64,000 bases of DNA from Viscum album (taxonomy: Eukaryota; Streptophyta; Magnoliopsida; Santalales; Viscaceae): the NCBI GenBank assembly GCA_963277665.1, contig OY728142.1, positions 10,430,001 through 10,494,000 on the forward strand, written 5' to 3'. This document shows, piece after piece, positions 26,065-38,477 of this stretch (its first letter is position 1; every line of letters starts with the position of its first letter). Under the pieces are notes generated by a model. It made no database searches, was not told the DNA's origin, and saw nothing but the letters and a program-made list of their open reading frames with translations. Both the position numbers and the translations under genes were made by a program.

Positions 26065-29000
26065 TATAACAACACCTACTCTAGTAACCCAGAGTTGGTA
26101 GCAATTTTATTACACTTTCATAAGATAAAATGAATCACATCCCGAAGGACTGAATATTTTAGTAGTCTTATTAAACAAGAAACATACATGATTCCCATAT
26201 TATATTTTAATATAAAAATTACATAATATTTTTTGTTTCAAGAATATCATTATTACCTCTATAATATACCTGAATATCATTCCTATTACACTTATTGGAT
26301 TCTTGGTAAAGGAAAAAAAATAAGGGTGAACTAAAATTCTCAGTAATATTTGTGTACAGTGTAATATATCCTAAGTAAATGAAGAATAATCAATATCTCA
26401 AGGTAAATGTATGAACCCACATTCCATTTAACCAGTAACTTTAATATCATGATTATATAAAGAATAATCATTATATAAATCTAAATAACAGAACAGGCAT
26501 TACATTTAAATAACTTTACTATCATGAATAAATAATTCACAATCAATATGTAAAGGAAAATAATGTAAAACACATGCCATTTAATCAATAACTGGGAGTG
26601 AAATGCATCTAGAGATAATATCATTGCAAAAATATCATGGATAATAATAACTAAATTCTTAATGAAGTAAATTCTTAATTATTGGACTTAATGATCTCAG
26701 CAATCATGATACCTTTAATCTCTAGACCTTTCACAAGAACGTTTAAAACTATGGGTAAAAACAAATTTAATACTATATTACTGATTCTATTCATGAGGCT
26801 AATAATTCATCAAAGGGATATATAATTCTAGGCCCTACCCACCACTTCATATACAAAGCATTACTCATATAGCGAATAATCAATTTAATTCTTGAACAAT
26901 GCGCCTTATCATAAATATTTGTATTTAGAAAAGAATACATATTTATCAACATTTCACCACATACAAAAATAACTTTTAGTATAGAATAATGTATTTAGAA
27001 ATGATATAAGTTTAATCAATAAACTTATACATGATAAATAATATTGATATTTTGGGTAAATTTAATATCCAATGATCATAGAAAAATGAATATATCAAGG
27101 AAAAGTTAATTACTACAAAAATAAATCAATAAAGTGAATTTTAATAATTTAATTGGTAAAAATGATCATAAAACTTCCATACAAAGAATAATTATGGTAT
27201 CATTAAAACATAAACCCAGTTAATTATAAGTCAAAATAAAGGATTGTTAACATTGATTAATATAAATACCAAAAAAAGATCTTCAAAAACATTCTTTAGG
27301 AAAATATCATTTTCACTTTAAAAATATATTTCATTAAAACTAAACATTCCGAAAAATTGAAAATAACCATTTAAACTTATAAATTAATATCTAAAACATT
27401 TATTGGTCGTGATTTTTGGAAATTCATTACATGTCGTATGCATTAAAATAAAATTCCTTTTACATCTTTCATAAAATCTAAATGGGCCTTTTTTGAAAAA
27501 TTACATGAATTTTTCTTTCAAAAAAATTAATAATTAAAACATGGGTAAAATTTTATTCAATAAATAATTTTTAAAATTTAAAAAACTTTTTTGAAAACAT
27601 TCTTTTGAAGACATGGTTTTGGAAGAAAACGTTTTTTTAACAGAAGAGAGAAATGAAGTCAGATTTTATTAAAAAGAATCTCAGTAAATTTAAGTACCAA
27701 GGAGTGGGAAAATATTATTATTACTTGAAAACATTATTAATAACCAAAGGAGAGTAGATTTATATGTTTTTCTTTTAAAAATATCAAATAATTTTTTCAA
27801 TATAAATTCAAGTATAAACAATCCCGATTAAAATGAGATTATTAAATAAATCCTTACAAAGATCATGAAATTGAAGTGATAATTAATAAATGAATAAATT
27901 GTGTATATATAATTTAAATAAAATTAAAATAAGTTTATATACAAAAATATATATTCGAAATTCAATGCAAACATAATCAAATAATTTCAAAGAAAATTAA
28001 GAAGTAATATGACCCTATGAAAAGAAATTTAGTCATGAAATTTTTTACCAGTGGGTAATTTTAAAATAAAATCAACTTATATGAAATAATTAATATAAAA
28101 ACATAAATAATATGAATTATTAATTAATATTGATATTACATATAAAATTTTAAATATACATACCATATAAAAGAAATTAGTTTCATAACATTTCAATATG
28201 CCTCAATGTAGGGAAATTGAGACAAAGTCCCTTACCTCACACTTTCCTTTTGTTGAAAGTAATTTACCCTCATGAAAAATAGTTTTAATAATGTCATTAA
28301 TTTTTAAAATAACTATATTAATACTTATAATATTATATATTATCCTCTTATTACATTTTACCACCCTTTTGTTAATGATATTTCATTATTGTCATTGTTT
28401 CGGGTGTTAATTTCCTTGTCTTCTCATGTGTGTTTTTCATAAAGGTTATAGATCTTAGAAATATTATATGTAACCATATTATACAGAATTATATTAATGT
28501 TATAAATTTAATATTAACTTAGTGTATAAATTTCTAGAACCATTTATGAAATTTTTATATGGAAAATGAATCGCAATGCTTCGTGGAGATGGTAGGTCGT
28601 ATGTACGTAAGAGCGATGATATCATTCCCTTAATGAGTGAAAGGGTAAGGAAGTGGGTAATATATTAATTTTAAATAATAAATAAATTATCATATATATC
28701 ACAAATATTTATTAATTTTATCCTTATTACATTCCATGTAAAGCGTATGTAAAAAATGAGTCACACTGTTTCACAATGCGATAGTCTGCCGTACACACAA
28801 GCGATGTTATCATATTTTAAATAGAATGGAATTTAAAAAGGTATATCTGATATTAAAATTAAATATTTATAATAATATCATAAAAATCATATAATTATTT
28901 TAAATCCATCATTATATCTAATCTTGAGATGTGTTGATGGAAAACGAGTTACATTAGTTTGTGACCCAGTAGTCCGTCGTACACATGATCAACTATTTTA

Positions 29001-30393
29001 TTTCTCATTTGATGGAGGATGAGATGGGAATAGGTAATTACCATAAAACAATAACATATAATTATATTTTATACAATTTTTTATTATAATATCATGATAT
29101 AATAAAATTTGAAGGAGGTGGAAGAAGAAACAAAAAAATGCTCATTTTAGAACATTACCACTTCCTCAAACAACTTCTGTAGGTTTGCACCAAAATACTT
29201 ACTAGGTTGGATTTATGATCAAACCAATGTCTATAGGATTTTGGTATGGGATTAAATAAGTAATTTGGGTAGTTATTGGCTGAAAAAAATGGCTTTGGAA
29301 GTTTGAATAGTGTAGGAGATTTGGTGTCCTTTTATAAGTGGGGGAGAGGACACACATGTAATTTTTTAAAATATTCAATTAAATCCACATTTTTATCATT
29401 TAAAAAGCATATAAAATGGTTCATTATAGACCATTATATGTGATGCGACCTATATATATCCAGATAATTGATTTTGGATAAGTTTTCAATTCATTTTAAC
29501 CTGTATCTTTTTAGTTTAAACCCCCGGTAAATCAGTTTTTACCTTAAGAGCGATAATTAATTTTTTCTACTTTCACTATTCATAACGGTAAAAAATTAAG
29601 TTGAAATTATTAAATAATATGAATTATGATTATTAAAAATAATTAATAAATTTTTCCAAATTAAATCATAGAATTGGAATAATCCAATTTCAAATTATAC
29701 TAACACACGTGATGAAAAGGCTAGTTTTCCAAAAGAAATTTCTCATAAGTATAGATGGTTTTATTATAAAAATTCAAAATGAAATTTATTCAAAAGTTCT
29801 AAATAAGTTAAATTATAATATAATTTAACTCATTTTACTTTAAAACCAATTTCAAATATAATTTAACCCTATAAATTATTTAAAAATTGACATTTTTCAA
29901 TAAAAATTAGAATATTTCACTACTCATCGAAAAATGAGACTTTTCCGAAAAATCCAAAAAAATAATAATAATATAATTTTTATATGATTATTTAAAAAAT
30001 TAAATTAATTTTTCAAAATAAATTTTCTAAATTTTGTAAAAATTAATTTTAAATTATGTGCCGAAAGCGTGACTAAACCATTTTTTAAAATAGAAATTAG
30101 TTTTTTAGAAAAGCATTTATTTTTCTTTTAAATTATTATTATTTTATTTCTAATAAATTTATAGCCATAATTTTCATAATTTAGTTATTAATATTATTAA
30201 TCACTAATTTAAATTCAGTTTTATAAAGTTTTTCTATATTACGGTTCATTTGAGCAAGGGGTTGTGTGTTCTGTAAGCTATCAAAGAGATTAAATTTGAA
30301 GAAATATATTTTGTGGGTTGTTTAAGCTCATTGTTTTGTGTCACATACCCTATCGAATAAAATTTTATTCTTTTATAATTTCATGGTGTTACA
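26065..30393 (-). repeat. 5' LTR of old gag-only element (4329 bp)
   Basis: Plus view: starts TATAACAACACC and ends ATGGTGTTACA. It keeps a TATA box (minus CTTATAAAAGG, 29328-29338), three hairpin modules (28571-28996) and a clear GAG|GTAAGG donor-like site at 28236/28235. TATA to donor is about 1100 bases, as in the young gag-only LTR with three modules. The rest, toward 26065, is longer than in the relatives. No gene. Confidence 0.83.
28571..28996 (-). other. Leader hairpin modules, three decayed copies
   Basis: Copies near 28571-28620, 28762-28808 and 28949-28996, 191 and 187 bases apart. The first reads CTTCGTG, GAGATGGTAGGTCGTATGTACG-like, TAAGAGCGATG; the second and third keep GATAGTCTGCCGTAC and AGTAGTCCGTCGTACAC. 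Confidence 0.72.
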
Positions 30394-32450
30394 TTTATTT
30401 CATTATATTAGGATGGATATAATATATTTTAAGTATGTAAAATAATAAATAAACATGAAAGAATTTTATTAAGACATATACCTCCTCCTTAGATATCTTC
30501 CTTTGGATTACACATTAATCATTCTAGGATTGGTATTTTGGTGAGATAAAATCCTATAGGATGTGTTTGGTAGATTTTGTAAGGTATTTAGGAAGATATT
30601 ATTTGAGTTAAGTTTCTCAAATTTATGGAGCTCAGGGATCTACAGAAGCATTAAAGTGTGTATTTTAAAAAATTTGGTCTGGATCCATGTAAAAATATAA
30701 GATATGGTATACACATACCCGATTAATTCATGTATTGAGTGAAATTTAATTTAATTTGAAATAATAAATTGAAACCATTATTCAAAATCGATACCATACC
30801 CCATTTTATTTTGATCAAATTTGTGTTACAATGACTTTAGGAGATCATCTCTTGAAGTAACTGAAATCAGAACCGTATAGATCATATGTGAACACTTTAA
30901 AATCTTGATCAAATGTAAAAATTCACTATCTAAGTTTTACCATAGATAATTTAATGCACTTGTTATGTCATTATAATCACAAAATATTATAACAATCAAT
31001 CCTTGAACTCATATCAAATCATTCTTGAAATTCCCTTCACTTTATATCTCTATAACTTGAGAGATATGGGTAGGTGAAAGAATTCAATTAATATTTTTTA
31101 CACCTAATTTTTTGTCTTTAAAGTTTTTAAGTAATTAGGTTATAACTTCTATAAATTTAATTTATGTCCTTATGGAACTTAACCCTTTAAACTAACCCAA
31201 AAAACACAAATGGCATATAAAACTTATCACAAATGTCAGTAATATTTTATTACATAGTTGTAACATTAGGGTAATGTTACATGATAAAATACAATCCATT
31301 ATCTTGACTCACTTATCACATTAAATATTTAACAAACCGTGAATAAATAAATTTTAATTAGTGAAACATGTTTTATAGAATTCACTTAATAACTTATGAA
31401 TAATTTCATTTAATAAATTTTATACTTATTATTATAAACTTAAATAATATTTAAATTACTTTTTTATTGTGATAGTTTAATCTCAAACATATCCTAACCC
31501 CAACTATAGGGCCCACCATGTCTTAAACTCCAATTTTTTAGAGTTGTCCAAACTTTTTAATATGCTTTGTGTGTGAACATATAGGACCTAATATCGAGAG
31601 TAGTGAGTGATACTCATAGAGTAAGAGTAGAGTCTAGAAACCCATCAATCCCCTAAGGAGATAACGAATAGTCATAGTAACAACAACCTCCTATGAACAA
31701 ATGTAATAAAATATCATTTTCTTGCGATATCTCATAAATCGGGATGGACAATTTGTGTCCCCATCCTTTCTTTCTTTATTATTTTATGACCTTACTGGAT
31801 AGACTTACATTATTCTACCCAGATCATGTATTTAATAAAGGTGATGCCATCTTTTTCAATTAGGCCTAAGATATCTATTCCTTTTATAAGTAAAAAAATA
31901 TATCTTGATCACTTAATCAATGTCATATCACCAATGACACACCCAATTAAAAATAACTCACCATGATATAAGTGTCATGGTTTCCATACTAAATCAAATT
32001 ATGTGATCAAATGATATGAATTTATAATGACCTAAATTCAAGAGACCAATACACATGATAACATATAGGTGAAACAAATAAAACTCAAATCATGTGGTCT
32101 TCTTATTTTTGGTTCAATACTCATGATATCATCTACTTGAGATCACTAAGTGAAAAAATAATGAGAAGAAGTCTCAATGATTATGATCCCATAAAACCTG
32201 ATAGTCATACATCATATCTATCTCATTTGTATGATATATGTAGACTATAGGATATATATTTAAGATTACTCTCATTTATTCTCAAGGTTCTTAATATAGC
32301 TAGGAACTACTATAACCTTTTGATATGATATGTAATCTTAGAAAATTACCATAAAAATAATACATATAGAATATTTTCTACTATGATGGAATTTGAAAAA
32401 CATGTATATATCAAAATTTATAAATATAATTTTAATTAAAGTACATTCAA
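30394..32450 (-). repeat. LTR of old Copia element, left
   Basis: Blocks such as GAGAGATATGGGTAGG, CTTAAACTCCAATTTTTTAG, GAGTGATACTCATAGAG and CCCTAAGGAGATAACG recur at 61055, 61525, 61605 and 61650. The start is unclear, and after 32250 the match is lost. No gene. Confidence 0.72.
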
Positions 32451-32599
32451 GAGTTAGTTCATGGGAACCCACTCACAACACTACCACTTGAACTAGCAAC
32501 CCTTAACCTGCTAAATCTCATGTGAGAATCATGAATATGTTGAGATATGTCTTTAGTCATGGTTTCTACCATGTTATCCTTTATAGAAAATTTTATAAC

Positions 32600-33719
32600 T
32601 ATGACTTTACCTATCTAAGTAAAATACCTCAAAAGATGAAACTTTTGATATATATGCTTTGTTCTGTGATGTGATCTTGGATCTTTAGCATGTACCAATA
32701 TAGTGTTATTATCATAATAAACTATAATAGAATCGTCACTACTAAGAAAAATACCAATATCTAAGAAAAAAATTTGTATCTAGACTACCTCCTTATTTTC
32801 ATTGGAATCCATTATATACTCACATTATATTGTATAATCAGAAACAATGTGTTTCTCTGTGCTTCTATATCTAATTGCACCACAATTTTGGAAAAATATA
32901 TTGACTAACTACAATTTCATATCTTCATGATCTCATTGGAAACTATAATAGTGTATCCCCTAACTACTAGTTCCTTTATCCTCTATACACCAGGAATATG
33001 TCCTTTGTACATATCAAGAACTTCAAGACTGTTTTTACAGCTTCCCAATGTAGCTCTGATAGATTATCATGATATCCACCCACCATGCTTAAATAAAATA
33101 TAATATCAAAACCAGAAAATTACAAAAAATATATGATATAACCCACTTTTTAAACATTAATGGATTCTACTCATCCTTCCTATCTCCCGCTATGTTTGAG
33201 GTCATTTCTTTTTTAAGAGATTGATACCATGTTACATTGGAAACAAACCTCTCTTGTATTATTATATATTATACCTTTTAAGTATATTTTCAATATATTT
33301 ACATTGAATTACCTCATGTATCCTTCCAGATCCATATATTTATAAATCTTTATCCCAATAATATTGGATACTTCACCTAAGTCTTTTATTGACAAGAATT
33401 CATTTAACCAAGTATTAATTGACTTTAATACTTACACTTCATTTCCTATAATCAATATGTCATCAATATATAATACCAGGAAAATGATGGCATTTCCACT
33501 AACCTTCTTATAGACACATGGATCACATTCATTCTTTATAAAAACAAATTCTTCTATTATGGCCTCATGAAAATGAACATTCCATGATCACGATTCCTCC
33601 TTCAATCCATAAAGGGATCTCTATATCTTGTATAATTTATAAGAACTATTTGACTTGATAAACCCCTAAAGTTTTATCATATATATGTCTTCAACCAAAT
33701 TAAAAATTAGAAAAGTATT
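32600..33719 (-). pseudogene. Old Copia RT and RNase H relic
   Basis: Minus strand. 33443-33480 gives LVLYIDDILIIGN, the Copia RT catalytic motif. 32655-32725 gives YYDNNTILVHAKDPRSHHRTK, the Copia RNase H signature (DN ... PRSHHRTKH type). Between them lie stops and shifts throughout. The relic breaks at 33719, where the Sirevirus-like element is inserted, and resumes at 56388. Confidence 0.85.
33715..33719. repeat. Target-site duplication of Sirevirus-like element, left
   Basis: GTATT here and GTGTT at 56388-56392: four of five bases agree, consistent with a 5-bp duplication with one later change. Confidence 0.75.
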
Positions 33720-34735
33720 TGTTGGTCGGAGTGGATACTCAAGAGGGGGGTGAATTGAGTTCCAATTAAAATTTCTGTTTTAAAAACTTTGTCTTAAAAC
33801 CCCCAAATAAAATACTGAATTAAACTGTAGTGAATTTATATCAAAGTAAGGGTTAGGTTGGGTTCTTGAGGGATTTATTATTTCCCAGTTAATCAAAACA
33901 GAAAGGTCTGTTAACTTTTGAAACCAACTTACTGATTTACAACTGATATAAACACTTGCGAATTTAATTATCAAAGTGACTCTAAAACAGTTTTGGTTTT
34001 AAAGAGATTAGCAGCGGAATAAAAGAATAACTTTGAATGATATAACATAGCAGATATAACCAAGAGGTTCAGTCTCAAGCCGAGACTTAGTCCTCTCAAA
34101 AGATTTTATAAAAAGATGATCCACACCCTGGATTGGGGATAATAATAGCAACCAGCTGTCCAGGTCCAAGACCTCTACCACAGTTATTCGTGGGAACAAA
34201 CACAACAGCAACCAGCTGTCCAGGTCACACGACCTCTACCACTATCCCAGTGGGAAATAAAAGATGTAATATTATTGAGTGAGGATTTTCAAATCCTCCA
34301 GTTAGAGTACAGGAGACAGTGTGTGTGTAAAACAAAACAGATAACACACACTGCTCAATATGTAAAAGGATAAATCACAGAGCAAATAGTTAGAGTTTAG
34401 AAATGGCTCTAGTGATTTTTCATGCAGTTATGGACTCCTTTGATTGATCAGAATTCGCTCTGAGTCCTCTTCTGGTTTCTGTCTGGAAAACAGAGTGTCG
34501 TCTGTTTCCTTGACTTCCAGTTTTATAGATAGAGAAGAATTAGTCGATGAAGTTCTTGTTTTATGATCTCGTTCTCAACTCTTCAATGGTTTGCATTTAT
34601 GAAAGATTTCCTCATGTAAGTTCAGTCGTCTCTTTGCATTCACACCCGGTTATTCTTTGAACACACCTTGTGGTCTGCCTATTTTTCTATGTATGTCTCA
34701 CTTCTTCTTGTATTTCTTCTTCTCTTTCTTCCTCT

Positions 34736-34749
34736 ATTTAAAGCACGTG
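34736..34749 (-). promoter_or_regulatory. LTR promoter: G-box and TATA-like box
   Basis: Minus strand CACGTG (34744-34749) followed at once by CTTTAAATA. In the other LTR the TATA-like box is kept (55521-55528), but the G-box reads AACGTG. Confidence 0.55.
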
Positions 34750-34916
34750 ATCCGGCAAAGGAAATGATTTCTTTTTTCATGTACAAGGTACGGTTCCCTA
34801 ACATCCAACAACACACATTAAATAAATGATAGAGATTTTAAAATATTCCTAATATGACCGTTGGTTAGATTAAATAAAGATAAAGAAATTCCAACAGATG
34901 TTTATGACTATTATTG

Positions 34917-35255
34917 TGTCAAGTGATCGGTGGGTCATCAACATCGGTGAGACATCTTTGGTGAATCACTCGATTAGCATCAGTGAGACATCTTCGGTGA
35001 CTCATTCAATCAGCATCGGTGAGACATCTTCGGTGACTCATTCGATCAGCATTGGTGAGACATCTTCGGTGACTCATTTGATCAGCATCGGTGACTCATT
35101 CGATCAAAATCGGTGACTCATTCGATCAGTATCGATGAGACATCTTCTGTGACTCATTTGATTAGCATCGATGACTCACTTGATCAGCATCGGTGACTCA
35201 TTCGATCAGCATCGGTGAGACATCTTCGGTGACTCATTCGATCAGCATCGGTGAG
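34917..35255. repeat. 36-bp tandem repeat in LTR
   Basis: Unit of 36 bases containing CGGTGAGACATCTTCGGTGA and CTCATTCGATCAGCAT, with several truncated units. Present in both LTRs, in the upstream (U3) part in element sense. Confidence 0.9.
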
Positions 35256-35305
35256 ACCGTTGTCCTTTGATATGGATCGGTGCGACCATTGTCCTTTGAT
35301 CCAGA
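35256..35305. repeat. 29-bp repeat in LTR, 1 full + partial unit
   Basis: Unit GACCGTTGTCCTTTGATATG plus GATCGGTGC. One full and one partial copy here, against five full and one partial at 56041-56205. Confidence 0.88.
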
Positions 35306-35486
35306 GGACTTCCAGAATACTTGTAAATCAATAACAAAGAGATAAAAACATGATCCAACCAATATACACAGATTCATTAAGAGATTGTGATTATGAGAAA
35401 TCCAACTGGATTAAGTAATTGATGATTTGTGATTATTAAAACAGCAATCATAGGAAGAATTCAAAAATCTTCCAGAGGGATCAACA

Positions 35487-35779
35487 ATCTCCCCCTTTTT
35501 GATAATCACAACTCTTATCCAATCACAAAGCTTGGCCATTAATAAATATAAGATATCATCAATAATAAGGCATAATAAGAATAAAAACATAATGAGATAT
35601 AAATCTCCCCCTGAAATTAGGCCTGTTAAATACTTATGCAAGCATTGCCATAAAAAGATATAAATATCCCCCTTTAGAGGGGCATCTCCCCCATATCTAC
35701 CATAGATCCATAGATATACAGATTTCTCCCATCTCCCCCATATCTCCCAAGGATCCATAGAGATACAGATTTCTCCCCC
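35487..35779 (-). other. Multiplied polypurine tracts
   Basis: The polypurine tract AAAAAGGGGGAGAT abuts the 3' LTR (35487-35500). Further GGGGGAGA or GGGGGATA copies lie at 35604-35611, 35665-35672, 35685-35692, 35732-35739 and 35772-35779, making six in under 300 bases. Part of this is a roughly 48-base duplication (35685-35780). Multiplied polypurine tracts are a described Sirevirus feature. Confidence 0.85.
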
Positions 35780-35889
35780 TTTGGGATAATCAAAAAGGAG
35801 GGAAAACAGATAAAGAAGATATTAGTGAGAATAAAAAGAAAAGAGAGTAATGTTTATAAGACATCACAATACAATCACAACAGGGTTCA

Positions 35890-38231
35890 CCCCATCAACA
35901 ACAACGCAAAACTATTTCTGGGGGTGTAACGGGGCTTTTCCCTTGTCAGAAGGATCAATGGTGGGTAAGTTGGAAGGCCTGGAGGAAGGTTGAACTGGGC
36001 GAATTTGAAACGGTGGTAAAACGACTCTGGAGGTTGGAGGAGAGGATGGCACCATAATTTTCTATGGATCTGTAGGAGCTGGTTGAGAAGATTGCTGAGT
36101 AACTGGTCAAAGATGAGAGAGAGCTTGAGCAACAGATATCTGATTTGGAGCAACATTAGAGGCAACGAGAGGGTCAGCAGTATGAATCACAACGGCAGTG
36201 GCTTGTGCATTCAGATAAGGCTTCAAAAGATTTATGAAATTCTGAATAACTTCAGCACCATACTTCATATCCTTCTCAAAATCATCCTTATTTTCCTTGA
36301 ACCGTTCCAAGGTTGGAGTAAAATCTTCAAACTATCGAACTTGAGTTTTGAAAGCTTGAGTGACTGGAGGTAGTCTCAGATTTTCAGCTAGCACTTTGAA
36401 ATTCGCGGTCATCTCATGCTTGGTATAGATTTTTAAAAAGTAGTGATCAACCTTTTCCTTGATTTCTCTCTGAGATTTAGTGGCATCTGCTGAATATAAT
36501 ATTACCATCTTATAAATGTGATCACTGTGCTCCTTCATCTTCCTCAACGAGTCCAAATCAAGAACTTGCGTAATGGAGGCCAATTCATCATGCACAAACT
36601 GCTTCAGAGCATCTAGCTCACGAGTAGTGATCTTGCTTACTTTGGCTGTACTGGATTGAGCAACTATCTGAGTTATCTCAGCCTTAAACATTCTCAGATC
36701 AGACTTCTTAAGATGTTCAATCAGATTTCGCAACACTTCCATCATACCAGAGATGGTGGATCTAAATTAGTTGGATAAGGAAACTAACCCAGATTGTAGA
36801 TCCTTTAGAATCTGATTTAGAGAGGCTATGTGTTTGCCAATAAACTCACCAGTATTGGCCAGGTCTGGTGTAATAGCCTTTGAAATTTCTTCTCTGACTG
36901 TGTCTCTCACAGCAGTAAGCAACTCCCTTTTTAACTTGTCAAAATCAGACTGAGAGACAGTAGAACTAGGTAGATGAGCACCAGCAGTATCAACAACATG
37001 AGCAGACCTTGCCCCAACTGGTTGGCTTTCCATCATAACCGCAGTAGATTCTGATTCTTCTTCTTCTTCAAAATACTCTAAACCCAAAACAGAAAAACCA
37101 GGGTAATAATCCCAGACAGCAGCACACAGAGTATATTTCGGTTTATCATAACTTGCTTTTCCACTATTTTTAAGAGATTCTCTCTTGCCATTGGAATCTG
37201 TTTCTGGTACAGTTTGATGTGTTTCCGTTGGAGGTACGACAAGACCATCCACCGGTCAGTTATCACCATCATCATCATTATCATCATCATCATCATCTCC
37301 ATTCTCATTTCCATTCTTCACAGAAACGTCACTGTCAGATACTTCAGTGTCACTAGCTTCTTCATCACCAAGAACTGGTTCTGATTCAGGTAAAGGTAAA
37401 GGTGGACTGGCAGGTCCAAAGTCTATTCGTCTCTTAGGACTCACAGTATCAAGATCACTCCTATAATCAGGAGGTGACATACTTCCTTCTTCTATTTCAG
37501 CGTCTTCCATCCCTTGTTTACCAGACTCTTCAGTGTCTTTATTCCTTTCAATGTTTACTTCTTCTTTGTCATCAGAATAAATTGGTTCCTCATCCGATTT
37601 CAAAACAGGGTCTCTCAAACCCTTCGGCCTCTTTCCATGATCAGTGGGATTGTAGGATTCATACAACTTGTCCTCATCAGCAACCCAAAATTTTTTCCAT
37701 GGGTTCCAGTTTATTTTCATCTGTATACAAATTTCTTTGGTAATACAAAAAGCACTATCAGATTCAGCTATCTCATCAGCTTCATCAACACATTCCAGAC
37801 TTTTTAACATAGTAGAGATAATTTTGGGATAGAACATGGCAGTGGCTTTCCTAGAAGGTTTCACCATTCCAGCTATGTGCACCATTAAATATCTACAAAA
37901 ATTGATCTTCTCATGGGTCTTTAGTAAAAACAACAGAAAAACATCCTGGTATCTTAGAGCAGCAAAATCTCTTTTCCTGTAGCAAATTTGCTGCTGAATA
38001 AACTTAAAGAGAAGTCTACATTCACCGTCCAGCTCTGATGCTATGATTCTCCTTGACTCTCTGTTTCCAGTCAAAAGCTCTAATTCTAACTCATAAGAGA
38101 AATACTCGGTGGTTGGAGGAATGTTTCCAGCATAATCCTCATACCGACCCTCATGGGGTACATTCAAACATTCAGCCCATTGTTTTGACGAAAAATATAT
38201 TTTCTTTCCTTTCACTACCGAAGACATTCTG
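35890..38231 (-). pseudogene. Sirevirus-like extra ORF, main part
   Basis: Minus strand. One frame runs from the insertion junction at 38231 down to a stop near 35914, about 770 codons, with internal stops at 37256 (TGA), 36767 region (TAA), 36332 region (TAG), near 36108 (TGA) and near 36055 (TAG) but no frameshift. The N-terminal part has GKKIYFSSKQWAECLNVP and resembles the plant Transposase_32 (putative plant transposon protein) family. Next come an acidic Asp-run (DDDDDDNDDDGDN), a helical, charged coiled-coil-like stretch (DKLKRELLTAVRDTVREEI) and a proline-rich tail. I see no signal peptide or clear membrane segment, so the term env-like would rest on position only. Function unknown. 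Confidence 0.75.
38227..38231. repeat. Target-site duplication TTCTG, left
   Basis: TTCTG before the gag-only LTR and again at 48843-48847. Confidence 0.95.
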
Positions 38232-38366
38232 TGTAACAGCCCAAGATTTTATAAAAAATATTCTTTTTAATGTCTTGTGTTGTACGCTACACCAAAAAGA
38301 GCTTGCACAACACACATCCTTGACTTGCCTTGCATTACACGCAATCGCGACCTTCCTCGATAGCGT

Positions 38367-38382
38367 GTGTTGTACGCAACAC
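38367..38382 (+). promoter_or_regulatory. Conserved U3 inverted repeat
   Basis: GTGTTG-TACG-CAACAC inside TAGCGTGTGTTGTACGCAAC. The same block stands at 44772-44787 and, on the minus strand, at 11121-11150 and 19701-19730 in the chromovirus LTRs, always near the LTR start. It may be a protein-binding site; that is inference. Confidence 0.7.
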
Positions 38383-38477
38383 CAAGTTTCGCTAAACAAC
38401 GATATGCTATTAAGATATTATTAAAACTAGCTGTTGTGAATAGTAATAACCACTTTTTGAAATTTTGTAAATTTTAT

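Larger units (their letters stand above)
7221..30393 (-). mobile_element. Old gag-only LTR retrotransposon (Del/Tekay-like)
   Basis: Two LTRs of about 4.33 kb bracket a 2.35 kb interior. The left LTR is split by the chromovirus at 7626-19774: 405 bases lie before it and 3936 after the duplicated ATATC is counted. The right LTR is 26065-30393. A minus-strand primer site (26051-26062) and polypurine tract (next to 23711) set the orientation. The interior keeps only a decayed gag knuckle and a leader block that matches the chromovirus, with no pol. LTRs are strongly diverged by eye, so this is an old insertion. No target duplication was seen (GTTCT before 7221, TTTAT after 30393). Confidence 0.8.
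33720..35486 (-). repeat. 3' LTR of Sirevirus-like element (1767 bp)
   Basis: Plus view: TGTTGGTCGGAGTGG ... GGATCAACA. Partner of 54506-56387. Contains a promoter region on the minus strand (34736-34749), a 36-bp tandem array (34917-35255) and one full plus one partial 29-bp unit. No gene; the 72-codon frame over the array is a repeat artefact. Confidence 0.95.

Noticed and set aside
7216..30398. A target duplication for the old gag-only element.
   Set aside because: GTTCT and TTTAT do not match. ATTATATTA occurs on both sides (7201, 30402) but not adjacent to the LTR ends.
34898..35116. A repeat-protein-like open frame (ISIGETSSVTHS), also at 55702-55902.
   Set aside because: A 36-bp LTR array is divisible by three, so it stays open in one frame by arithmetic. 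It is antisense to the element.
35890..38231. Calling the extra ORF a true envelope gene.
   Set aside because: No signal peptide, membrane span or fusion-like segment is visible; only position matches the env-like ORF of Sireviruses.
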